DNA of 48,786 bases, taken from positions 1 to 48,786 of the forward strand of contig JAHFMZ010000003.1 in NCBI GenBank assembly GCA_023267555.1. Reading direction: 5' to 3'. The notes beneath the pieces were generated by a model. The model saw only the letters and a program-made list of their open reading frames with translations, ran no database searches and was not told where the DNA came from. Positions within the stretch are counted from its first letter, which is position 1. Each line of letters begins with the position of its first letter. The DNA is from a bacterium. Its GTDB lineage: Bacteria; Patescibacteriota; Minisyncoccia; Phycocordibacterales; UBA5272. Shown in pieces: positions 1 through 6,323 of this stretch. The position numbers were made by a program, and so were the translations under genes.

Positions 1-93
1 TCTTCAAATCCCAACGAATGACACGCAGGTGTCATTCTTCGATTGCGCAAAATTAAAATACCCAAGGCTTTCGCTTTGGGTATTTTAATTTTG
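1..93 (-). mobile_element. 3'-end palindromic element after tRNA-Asp (cut by window edge)
   Basis: Read on the minus strand from the end of tRNA-Asp, a long hairpin (45-96, arms of about 19 nt starting with the last tRNA bases GCGC) is followed by a second hairpin at 17-38 with 9-bp arms and loop CTGC, then by TGGGATTTGAA (about 4-14). That last string is an inverted copy of the tRNA-Asp T-arm TTCAAATCCCA. The same order (CTGC-loop hairpin, then inverted target copy) occurs in the elements after the three tRNA-Leu genes; in the topA element the hairpin lies inside the inverted copy. The expected GGGGTCGCG core would lie beyond the left edge, so membership is inferred from the visible half. 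Confidence 0.5.
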
Positions 94-167
94 CGCAGTC
101 GATGGGATTTGAACCCACGACCCCCGCCGTGACAGGGCGGTGCTCTAACCAGCTGAGCTACGACTGC
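94..167 (-). tRNA. tRNA-Asp (GUC)
   Basis: The minus strand folds as a class I tRNA: acceptor GCAGTCG pairs with CGACTGC, the D-arm is GCTC..GAGC, the anticodon stem CCGCC/GGCGG closes the loop CTGTCAC with anticodon GTC, and the T-arm contains GGTTCAAATCC. The discriminator is G, as expected for Asp. No CCA is encoded. A 5'-half copy lies upstream (217-269), and the 3' side carries a palindromic element. Confidence 0.95.
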
Positions 168-216
168 ATATTTACATTTTAACACTTACAAACGTTTCTC
201 ATTTCTTTTAGATTTA

Positions 217-269
217 GCACCGCCTTTGGGCGGACTCGCTATATTCTAATTGAGCTGAGCTACGACTGC
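217..269 (-). pseudogene. 5'-half copy of tRNA-Asp with anticodon-arm hairpin
   Basis: Reading the minus strand from 269, GCAGTCGTAGCTCAGCT repeats the first 17 nt of tRNA-Asp, and the upstream flank (ATAAATAT against GTAAATAT) is also similar. The copy then diverges and ends in a hairpin CCGCC-CAAA-GGCGG followed by TGCT. GGCGGTGCT is the inverted form of the tRNA's own AGCACCGCC. There is no T-arm or 3' acceptor strand, so it cannot be a functional tRNA. It may be a duplication scar or a transcribed half-tRNA. Confidence 0.75.
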
Positions 270-339
270 ATATTTATATTTTACTAAACTTAACCATTCT
301 AGCAAAATACTAGAATCCGTCCACAAAATTGTTTACGGG

Positions 340-413
340 TGTCGGCGGGTGGGAACGATCCACCGACCTTGGGCTTATGAGTCCCACGCTCTAACCAACT
401 GAGCTACGCCGAC
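340..413 (-). tRNA. tRNA-Met (CAU), elongator type
   Basis: Minus-strand cloverleaf: acceptor GTCGGCG/CGCCGAC, D-arm GCTC..GAGC, anticodon loop CTCATAA with CAT, T-arm GGTGG..CCACC, discriminator A, no encoded CCA. The paired 1-72 position and pyrimidine-11/purine-24 D-stem mark it as an elongator. A CAT anticodon could also be Ile2 after lysidine modification; the sequence alone does not exclude that. Confidence 0.9.
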
Positions 414-450
414 ATATGTTTATTTTACAAACTCAATCTATATCTAACAA

Positions 451-515
451 CTCATAAGCCTATGGAGTAATTGCGCTTATGAATATCCGCGCCAAGCCAA
501 CTGAGCTACGCCGAC
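451..515 (-). pseudogene. 5'-half copy of tRNA-Met with anticodon-loop hairpin
   Basis: From 515 on the minus strand, GTCGGCGTAGCTCAGTTGG repeats the first 19 nt of tRNA-Met. The copy then diverges, returns to the anticodon region (TTCATAAGC) and is followed 15 nt later by its inverse GCTTATGAG, making a hairpin. There is no T-arm or 3' acceptor. A GC-rich terminator hairpin abuts its 5' end, and no separate promoter is visible for this copy. Confidence 0.75.
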
Positions 516-517
516 AT

Positions 518-562
518 TTTTGAAAGAAGCGCCCGCCACTATGTGGCGGGCGCTTCTTTCAA
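518..562 (-). terminator. GC-rich hairpin between tRNA-fMet and tRNA-Met half copy
   Basis: An 18-bp stem with arms 522-539 and 543-560 (GAAAGAAGCGCCCGCCAC and its complement) is followed on the minus strand by an A/T run. It probably ends tRNA-fMet transcription. Confidence 0.7.
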
Positions 563-590
563 AGCTTAAATGTCACATAGTCTTTGCTTG

Positions 591-661
591 TTGCGGGAAC
601 AGGAATCGAACCTGTGTCCCGAGGTTATGAGCCTCGTGAGTTACCTCTACTCTATCCCGCT
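591..661 (-). tRNA. initiator tRNA-fMet (CAU)
   Basis: Minus-strand cloverleaf with anticodon stem CGAGG/CCTCG around CTCATAA. Two initiator hallmarks are visible: position 1 (A) cannot pair with position 72 (A), and the D-stem has A11:U24. The third hallmark, three G:C pairs in the anticodon stem, is only partly kept because the 29-41 pair is A:U. The gene is short (71 nt) with a small D-loop and a 4-nt variable loop. No CCA is encoded. Confidence 0.9.
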
Positions 662-694
662 ATATATTTTACAAACTAATATTACCATTATTTA

Positions 695-759
695 CATAAC
701 CTCGTCAGGTTATGAGAGCTATTGATTCCTCTTGTGAGTTACCTCTACTCTATCCCACT
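695..759 (-). pseudogene. 5'-half copy of initiator tRNA-fMet with hairpin
   Basis: From 759 on the minus strand, the 5' half of tRNA-fMet is repeated almost exactly through the D-arm (GGGATAGAGTAGAGGTAACT; one base differs in the acceptor). It then reaches CTCATAACC, whose inverse GGTTATG follows after a short loop and closes a hairpin. No 3' half exists. A TAATAT -10-like box sits just upstream, so it could be transcribed. Confidence 0.75.
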
Positions 760-847
760 ATATACTTATATTATTAAGTTTAAATATAATAACACATTTT
801 TTAAAAATATGAAAGTTAATTTGTAGTTTTTTTTATTAACAAACTGA

Positions 848-853
848 TATAAT
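848..853 (+). promoter_or_regulatory. -10 box for NADAR-murI operon
   Basis: TATAAT lies 8 nt before the ATG at 862 and no Shine-Dalgarno sequence fits between them. This is the pattern of a leaderless or near-leaderless mRNA. The -35 region is weak. Confidence 0.6.
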
Positions 854-861
854 ATGATTAT

Positions 862-1311
862 ATGGAAAAGCAAGACCCAATTTTCTTTTATGAGCACGAT
901 TATTATATTTTTTCTAATTTCTCATCTTTTACTCTTGAGTGGAAAGGTCATCTTTATATGACATCAGAACACGCATATCACACAGAAAAATTTGAGAATG
1001 AAGAAATGAAAGAAGCAATACGAAATACACGCTCAGCACACGAAGCTTTTAAATATGCAGAAGTTAATAAAGACAAAAGACGAAAAGATTGGGATGATAT
1101 AAAACTCGGAATAATGAAAGAAATTCTTCATAAAAAAGTCGAACAACATCCTTATGTAAAAAAGAAACTTCTAGCATCTGGCGATAGACAACTCATAGAA
1201 GATTCTTGGCGAGATGATTTTTGGGGATGGGGACCAAATAAAAATGGAGCAAATCATTTAGGAAAACTTTGGATGGAAGTTAGAGAAGAAGTAAAAGAGC
1301 AAAAGATATGA
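862..1311 (+). CDS. NADAR-family protein (YbiA-like N-glycosidase)
   Basis: 149 aa, the size of a single NADAR domain. Family signatures are visible: FSNF near residue 18, EHAYH near residue 36, and the C-terminal block DDFWGWGPNKNGANHLGK near residue 118. Characterised NADAR proteins (YbiA, COG3236) hydrolyse N-glycosidic bonds in early riboflavin intermediates, and others remove ADP-ribose from modified guanine; which applies here cannot be read. The stop overlaps the murI start by 4 nt, so the two genes are translationally coupled. There is no SD, and a -10 box just upstream suggests leaderless expression. Confidence 0.85.
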   Translation: MEKQDPIFFYEHDYYIFSNFSSFTLEWKGHLYMTSEHAYHTEKFENEEMKEAIRNTRSAHEAFKYAEVNKDKRRKDWDDIKLGIMKEILHKKVEQHPYVKKKLLASGDRQLIEDSWRDDFWGWGPNKNGANHLGKLWMEVREEVKEQKI

Positions 1312-2063
1312 TAAATGGGGAAAGTTCCCTCATCGGCATCTTCGATTCTGGTATCGGGGGCTTCTCGGTCCTCAAAGAAATAAAGAAAACAAGTAACGCT
1401 GATATTTTTTATTTTGGCGACTGCGCTCGTGCACCATATGGAAATAGAGACATAGAAGAGATTGCTTTGTTTATTAAAGAAATAATTTTATATTTGAAAT
1501 CAAAAGGAGTGATACATTTTGTGAGTGCTTGTAATAGTATGTCTGTATTGATGACGAATAAGTTATTACAGGAATGTAATATTGAAGATTTTTTGTATGT
1601 GGATATGATTCGGGCTTTTAAAAAATATTATGATTTGCCATCATCTGCAAAAGTATTATTGATTGGTACTCAAGCAACTATCCATAGTAACGTTTACCAA
1701 AATTTTTTGAAAGAAAAGACAGATACAATTTTTGAGTATATACCAGCAACTTTAGCAGGTGATATTGAATTAAATATTGGAGAAGAAAAATTAAAAGAAA
1801 TTATTATTCCCATAATTTCAGAAGCAAAAAATAAAGGAGCATCACATATAGTTTATGGTTGCACTCATTATCCACTCGTTCATAATGTATTTCAGAAATG
1901 TGCAGATGAAATCGGTTGGTTTGGTATATTTATTGATCCAGCAATATATGTTGCACAAGCTGTATCTGAGTGGGATATTCCAGGCAACAATATTTTGACT
2001 TTTGAAACAAGTAAAGAAACAAAAGCTTTTAAAAGGGAACGTGATAGTCTATTAAATGTATGA
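1308..2063 (+). CDS. murI: glutamate racemase
   Basis: 251 aa, usual for MurI, which interconverts L- and D-glutamate for peptidoglycan. The N-terminal IGIFDSGIGGFSVL motif, the FGDCARAPYG motif, the first catalytic cysteine in SACNS (usually ACNT) and the second in YGCTHYPL are all present. It overlaps the upstream NADAR gene by 4 nt (ATGA), so the ATG start is well supported. The two-gene unit is isolated from other wall genes in this window. Confidence 0.92.
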   Translation: MINGESSLIGIFDSGIGGFSVLKEIKKTSNADIFYFGDCARAPYGNRDIEEIALFIKEIILYLKSKGVIHFVSACNSMSVLMTNKLLQECNIEDFLYVDMIRAFKKYYDLPSSAKVLLIGTQATIHSNVYQNFLKEKTDTIFEYIPATLAGDIELNIGEEKLKEIIIPIISEAKNKGASHIVYGCTHYPLVHNVFQKCADEIGWFGIFIDPAIYVAQAVSEWDIPGNNILTFETSKETKAFKRERDSLLNV

Positions 2064-2114
2064 AATGTGAGGGTTGTTTAATATTGAAAATAGGAATAAC
2101 ATATATAGCATATT

Positions 2115-2711
2115 ATGAATGAATATCTTAAAAGTTTCCGTTTGGAATCTATACTCACAGAAGTTATTTATTTTATATTTGGAGCTATGGCAAATGCGTG
2201 GTTTCAAAGTCTCCGCTCATCTTCTTTTTGGTGGTATGATACTAGCTTTATAGATAAGTATAAAGATAATTCTTTTATATATACTATTTTATTTTTTGGA
2301 CTATCATATATTATTGGAATTTCTTTAAAAGAGATTGGTAATTTTGCGCATAATTTTTTGTATACGATAGTTAGCAAGATTGGATATCTAAATATATTTG
2401 CTAAATATTATTTAAAAGATTCATATAATTTATCGCAAGAAGACAAAGAAGAGATAATTCGTAAGTTCGAACAAAAGTCTGGTAAAAATATTTTCTATTC
2501 AATTTTTGAAAAAAATCGTGTTAGATATATTGGTTACAAAATAATTACGGGATTCTCTGCAATAAATTTTTTGTTTGCAGTTTATGCTTTATTTTTGGGT
2601 AGAACACAAGACTGGTCTCCAAGTATTCTATTTTTTATCTTATTTATTATATCAGCCTATTGCGTAGCTAAAACCTCAAAACTATTGTCCAAATTTGTTA
2701 GTGGGTTATAG
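2115..2711 (+). CDS. membrane protein of unknown function
   Basis: 198 aa, not recognised. Four hydrophobic segments are visible at about residues 14-34, 53-72, 142-165 and 170-186, separated by a charged middle section rich in Lys and Glu. It starts about 50 nt after murI with no SD. An A/T-rich stretch before the ATG may hold a -10 box. Base composition matches the AT-rich host genes. No enzymatic motif is visible. Confidence 0.65.
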   Translation: MNEYLKSFRLESILTEVIYFIFGAMANAWFQSLRSSSFWWYDTSFIDKYKDNSFIYTILFFGLSYIIGISLKEIGNFAHNFLYTIVSKIGYLNIFAKYYLKDSYNLSQEDKEEIIRKFEQKSGKNIFYSIFEKNRVRYIGYKIITGFSAINFLFAVYALFLGRTQDWSPSILFFILFIISAYCVAKTSKLLSKFVSGL

Positions 2712-2715
2712 ATAG

Positions 2716-2744
2716 TTGACAAATTTCGTACTTTCTGCTACAAT
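2716..2744 (+). promoter_or_regulatory. promoter of DEAD-box helicase
   Basis: TTGACA at 2716-2721, a 17-nt spacer and TACAAT at 2739-2744 form a near-consensus sigma-70 promoter. Transcription would start near 2751. Confidence 0.85.
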
Positions 2745-2750
2745 AGGTGT

Positions 2751-2936
2751 ATTATTTCCTTATGGATATCCATTTGTAGTCAGGCAAAGGTTTAAGTTGA
2801 TTTGACGCGTTGTGGCTAACCATAAATCTATCCTCTAGATAGACGAGTATTCTTCGAAAGAATCAGCGCGCAAATAATTTAATCTAATCGGGATTTATAT
2901 AACTAAGTTATATGAAGTCCTATAATCAAATTGCAT
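2751..2936 (+). promoter_or_regulatory. long structured 5' leader of the DEAD-box helicase
   Basis: About 186 nt separate the predicted start site from the ATG. The stretch holds several small hairpins: CTATC/GATAG near 2831, ATTCTT/AAGAAT near 2850, and a longer stem around ATATAACT-A-AGTTATAT near 2897-2913. A 5-codon ORF (ATG GAT ATC CAT TTG TAG) begins at 2763. Long structured leaders are known for cold-induced helicase mRNAs in other bacteria; such a role here is inference. TATAAT at 2921-2926 could give a second, short-leader transcript. Confidence 0.5.
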
Positions 2937-4283
2937 ATGTATACCATAACAACTGGTGGGTCATCTACTGACTCACGTTCTCGTTCGCCATCGCCTCGTT
3001 CTAAAGGCTATTCGTCACGTTCACGCTCTTCTTCTTCAAATGAAGGAGGTTATTCTCGACCTTCATCACGTTCGGGTTATTCTTCTCGCTCCACATCACG
3101 CGGTGGATATTCACGCGGTGGTAATAGAGAAGGAGCTCCTCGTTCTTTCAATGCAAAGCGTAGTTTTAAGAAAGATTATATAGATGAAAAACTTTTTATT
3201 AATAAAGAAGCTGGTATTACTGAAACAGATCACTACACAGCTAAACACGCATTTACAGATTTCGGTATTAATGAAACACTTTCTGCTAACTTAACTGCAA
3301 AAGGATTAGTTACTCCATCTCCAATTCAAGATCAGTCAATTCCTGTGGTACTTAAGGGTGGTGATGTTATCGGTATTGCGTCTACTGGAACAGGTAAGAC
3401 TGCAGCGTTTTTGATTCCTTTAATCAATAAACTCGTAGCCGATAAAGACCATAAAATGATGGTCCTTACGCCAACGCGTGAACTTGCTATGCAAGTGGAA
3501 GCAGAATTTGTGGCTTTTACTCGTGGTATGAAACTTTTCTCTGTTTCTTGTGTTGGAGGTTCTCCGATTATGCGTCAGATAAAAGAACTTGAACTTGGTG
3601 TGAATGCGGTTATTGGTACACCGGGTCGTGTGAAAGATTTGATTGAGCGTGGAAAAATAAATATGAGTTATTTTGATAGTATTGTACTCGATGAAGCTGA
3701 CAGAATGCTTGATATGGGATTTATTGATGATATGCGTTCTATTTTGGGTGCTATGCCAAAAACAAAACAAGGGCTATTTTTCTCGGCGACATTTTCTCCA
3801 GAAATAAAAAGACTTTGTACAGACTTTTTGAAAGACCCAATTACTGTGTCTGTAAAATCACGCGATACTGCAGCTTCGGTTATGCAAGATGTGGTACGTG
3901 TAAATACTGATGCTGAAAAAGTAGAAGCTCTTCACGAAATTCTTATTAAGCCAGAATATTCTAAAGTACTTATTTTTCGTGAGATGAAGCGTCACGTGGA
4001 TGGTTTGGCTTCAGAACTTACAAAGCGTGGTTTCAAAGCTCTCGCTCTTCACGGTGATATGCATAATCGTGAACGTGAACGTGCAGTAAAAGCACTTGAA
4101 GCTGGAAAAGTTCAAGTGGTGATTGCAACCGATGTGGCGGCTCGTGGTTTGGATATTTCAGATATTAATCTAGTTATTAATTATGATATTCCAAATAACT
4201 ACGAGACTTATATACACCGTATCGGTCGTACTGGACGCGCTAAAAAATTAGGAAGTGCGTTGACCTTTGTGCCAAAAAGATAA
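2937..4283 (+). CDS. DEAD-box ATP-dependent RNA helicase (RhlE/CsdA type)
   Basis: About 448 aa. An unusual N-terminal tail of roughly 60 residues is rich in Ser, Arg and Gly (RS/RGG-like), which in other helicases is an RNA-binding extension more often found at the C-terminus. The helicase core follows: Q-motif TPSPIQDQSIP, motif I ASTGTGKT, motif II DEAD (VLDEADRMLDMGF), motif III SAT, motif IV-V region IATDVAARGLDIS and motif VI HRIGRTGRA, close to the end. It likely unwinds rRNA or mRNA structure. The ATG at 2937 is preferred over an upstream TTG. No SD is present. Confidence 0.9.
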   Translation: MYTITTGGSSTDSRSRSPSPRSKGYSSRSRSSSSNEGGYSRPSSRSGYSSRSTSRGGYSRGGNREGAPRSFNAKRSFKKDYIDEKLFINKEAGITETDHYTAKHAFTDFGINETLSANLTAKGLVTPSPIQDQSIPVVLKGGDVIGIASTGTGKTAAFLIPLINKLVADKDHKMMVLTPTRELAMQVEAEFVAFTRGMKLFSVSCVGGSPIMRQIKELELGVNAVIGTPGRVKDLIERGKINMSYFDSIVLDEADRMLDMGFIDDMRSILGAMPKTKQGLFFSATFSPEIKRLCTDFLKDPITVSVKSRDTAASVMQDVVRVNTDAEKVEALHEILIKPEYSKVLIFREMKRHVDGLASELTKRGFKALALHGDMHNRERERAVKALEAGKVQVVIATDVAARGLDISDINLVINYDIPNNYETYIHRIGRTGRAKKLGSALTFVPKR

Positions 4284-4291
4284 ATATATTT

Positions 4292-4320
4292 AAAAAGCGA
4301 CCTGAAGGGTCGCTTTTTTA
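4292..4320 (+). terminator. intrinsic terminator after the helicase gene
   Basis: AAAAAGCGACC-TGAA-GGTCGCTTTTTT hairpin with T-run. It belongs to a GCGAC-type terminator family reused across the window. Confidence 0.9.
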
Positions 4321-4413
4321 TATATAGACAAATAAATTAAAAACTTGTAGTGTTTATATTGTATAGGCATTTTGTTTTGCCTAATTGTTCAGTAAATTTT
4401 AATGGGAGGTAAT

Positions 4414-4716
4414 ATGTATTTAGCTATATTGAACGTGCCTTATATAGATAAGTCAGACGACGATGAGATTCATTGGGAAAGCAGGCTTCTCGTCATTGAT
4501 GTGTTCACGAAAAACGAGGCGATGATATTCATCGGAAAGGTCTGTCCTCCAAGAGAAAAACAAATAGAGGAAGATCTTGTTCGTTATCATCAACATAAAC
4601 CGGGAGAGTATTTCATAGCACGTTTGTATGCGGTTCCTGTTACCCAAAAAATTGTCGCTCTAGGGACGGGGAGAGATGTGGTTTTCCCCGGAGTTTCTGA
4701 ATCAATAAAGTTTTGA
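4414..4716 (+). CDS. orphan small protein (100 aa) with strong RBS
   Basis: Not recognised. 100 aa, acidic N-terminal part (DKSDDDEIHWESR), mixed alpha/beta appearance, no signal peptide or membrane segment. The ATG at 4414 is preferred because GGGAGG lies just upstream; an in-frame ATG at 4402 would overlap that SD. The gene stands alone between two terminators and uses more C/G-ending codons than its neighbours, as in the other SD-led orphan genes here. Confidence 0.7.
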   Translation: MYLAILNVPYIDKSDDDEIHWESRLLVIDVFTKNEAMIFIGKVCPPREKQIEEDLVRYHQHKPGEYFIARLYAVPVTQKIVALGTGRDVVFPGVSESIKF

Positions 4717-4736
4717 GTCAAAATATGTTTGCAATT

Positions 4737-4763
4737 AAGCCCTTCTATGATGTTGGGCTTTTT
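4737..4763 (+). terminator. terminator of orphan gene
   Basis: AAGCCC - 12-nt loop - GGGCTT followed by a T-run. Confidence 0.8.
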
Positions 4764-4873
4764 GTTTGCATATTTATTTTCACGAGTTATAGTGAATATA
4801 TACGGAAAAACAGTAATGGTTGTATTTCTTTAATGTATTTTTAAAATTTATAAATTATTAACTTATCAAATAT

Positions 4874-5413
4874 ATGACACATATAACAGAAAATAATAAA
4901 GTTCCACAAGTAGTATTCAAAACTCGTGTGCGTGATGAAAAAGTTACAGTGGAAAATCCATTCCGCTGGCAGGATTTAACTACAGATGATGTATTCAAGG
5001 GAAAGAAAATTGTTTTATTCGGACTACCCGGAGCATTCACTCCGACGTGCTCATCCACACACGCTCCGGGATATGAAGCGAAGTATGATGAATTCAAAGC
5101 ATTAGGTATTGATGAAGTTATTTGTCTTGCGGTGAATGATGCTTTTGTTATGTTTAATTGGAAGAAAAATCTCGGTATTGAAAAAGTATTTATGCTTCCA
5201 GATGGAAATGCAGATTTTACAAGAGGTATGGGGATGTTGGTCAAGAAAACAAATCTTGGCTTTGGTGAACGTTCTTGGAGATATTCTATGTTTGTGGAAG
5301 ATGGAATGATTAAGAAGATGTTTGTTGAGACAGGTTTTTCTGATAATTGTCCCGATGATCCATTTGAAGTTTCTGATGCTGACACAATGTTAAAATATTT
5401 GAAAGAAAACTGA
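4874..5413 (+). CDS. peroxiredoxin, Prx5 family
   Basis: 179 aa with the AhpC/TSA-Redoxin fold. LPGAFTPTCSSTHAPGY (about residues 51-67) carries the peroxidatic cysteine in the PxxxT(S)xxC setting, and AVNDAFVMFNWKK is the Prx5-typical region after it. It would reduce peroxides using thiol reductants in the cytoplasm; its partner is not in the window, although a glutaredoxin-like gene lies at 26292. The start ATG has no SD and is preceded by A/T-rich DNA. Standard Prx5 length. Confidence 0.9.
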   Translation: MTHITENNKVPQVVFKTRVRDEKVTVENPFRWQDLTTDDVFKGKKIVLFGLPGAFTPTCSSTHAPGYEAKYDEFKALGIDEVICLAVNDAFVMFNWKKNLGIEKVFMLPDGNADFTRGMGMLVKKTNLGFGERSWRYSMFVEDGMIKKMFVETGFSDNCPDDPFEVSDADTMLKYLKEN

Positions 5414-5432
5414 TGTTATACTATCTTTTTAT

Positions 5433-5633
5433 ATGAGAAATATTAGAAAGTTTTTAGCAAAGTTTGATATTGTAAGTGTAATTGTGGGTGGTTTTTTGGG
5501 AATGTTTATTGCTTTGGCGATATTTTCGGCTCTTGTTCCAAGTGGGTTGGATATGATTAAGTTATATTATCCTGAAAGAGCTGGACTAAATAGAGTTTCT
5601 ACATCCACGAAAGATTTTGAAATAAGTAGATAA
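5433..5633 (+). CDS. small single-pass membrane protein
   Basis: 66 aa, not recognised. A basic N-terminus (MRNIRKFLAKF) precedes one hydrophobic segment (about residues 13-36) and a polar tail, typical of a small inner-membrane protein with the tail outside. It follows the peroxiredoxin by 19 nt. A TATACT box lies 10 nt before the ATG, so it may also have its own near-leaderless transcript. It ends in a large bidirectional terminator. Confidence 0.55.
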   Translation: MRNIRKFLAKFDIVSVIVGGFLGMFIALAIFSALVPSGLDMIKLYYPERAGLNRVSTSTKDFEISR

Positions 5634-5635
5634 TT

Positions 5636-5689
5636 ATTTCAACATAAATAAAACACTCCTTTTAAAGAGTGTTTTATTTATGTTGAAAT
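5636..5689. terminator. long perfect palindrome, bidirectional terminator
   Basis: Two 23-nt arms (ATTTCAACATAAATAAAACA.. and its complement) surround a short loop at 5659-5666. A/T-rich on both sides. Confidence 0.75.
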
Positions 5690-5750
5690 TTATTATGATT
5701 GATGTAAGATTGGAATTGAGTAGTACATTTGTTGTTATCAAGGAGGCATT

Positions 5751-6086
5751 ATGCCGATTGCAAAAATTGTAAAATGGGATGGTAAAGGGGTTATGATTGG
5801 AATCAGAAGAGTTTTTAATGAAACAAAAGGCATCTATGAGTATTTGGAGAAACCAATACCGAAAGATGGCTATTGGAAAGTTGTATGGTCAAGGAAGCCT
5901 CGGGATAGCGAAAAAGATATAACTGGCTTTGTTTCAAAAAAAGAAGCGGAATGGATAGAAGATGTTTTGAATAGCTTATCAATGCCAGTTGCTCGCAGTC
6001 TTGTAGTTAAGCTACAGTCTCAAGGAAAAACTTTAGAAAGAGATCATAATATGAAAAAACCTAGAATTGCTAGACTCAGGTATTAG
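5751..6086 (+). CDS. orphan protein (111 aa) with strong RBS
   Basis: Not recognised. Basic, Lys/Arg-rich soluble protein with several tryptophans (KWDGKG, YWKVVW, EWIEDV) and a basic C-terminus. AAGGAGG sits 5 nt before the ATG, unlike the SD-less core genes. It is monocistronic, with terminators on both sides. The function cannot be inferred. Confidence 0.65.
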   Translation: MPIAKIVKWDGKGVMIGIRRVFNETKGIYEYLEKPIPKDGYWKVVWSRKPRDSEKDITGFVSKKEAEWIEDVLNSLSMPVARSLVVKLQSQGKTLERDHNMKKPRIARLRY

Positions 6087-6113
6087 AACCAGGGTGTGGG
6101 GTCGTTTTGTCTA

Positions 6114-6139
6114 AGTCACGGGTAACCCGTGACTTTTTG
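6114..6139 (+). terminator. terminator before rpoB promoter
   Basis: AGTCACGGG-TAA-CCCGTGACTTTTTG hairpin with T-run, closing the orphan gene at 5751. Confidence 0.85.
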
Positions 6140-6149
6140 TTATTCACAT

Positions 6150-6178
6150 TTGCATATTAAATAGTCTTCTGATATAAT
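6150..6178 (+). promoter_or_regulatory. rpoBC promoter
   Basis: TTGCAT (6150-6155), 17-nt spacer, TATAAT (6173-6178). It lies directly behind a terminator, so rpoBC is transcribed from here and not from ribosomal protein genes upstream. Confidence 0.8.
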
Positions 6179-6184
6179 GCTCGG

Positions 6185-6323
6185 ACTATTGACCACTGAT
6201 TGAGTAACGAGCAAGGACAATAAAGACAGTTTTACTTAAGTAATTATCAGGGTTTCTCTATTTTAATAAAGTAAGTCCGTACCACTCATTTTTTATTTGG
6301 GTGTGCGGGCGACATTTGTCGTT
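6185..6323 (+). promoter_or_regulatory. rpoB 5' leader
   Basis: About 140 nt between the predicted start site and the ATG, long compared with the leaderless core genes nearby. It contains GCTCG..CGAGC (about 6179-6214) and, directly before the start codon, a small palindrome GCGACATTTGTCGT. Autoregulatory attenuation of rpoBC is known elsewhere; a similar role here is inference. Confidence 0.4.

Noticed and set aside
6090-6140. Another copy of the GGGGTCG..GTGAC element
   Set aside because: GGGGTCG is present, but the following hairpin is an ordinary terminator (AGTCACGGG/CCCGTGACT) and no inverted or direct copy of a gene end flanks it.
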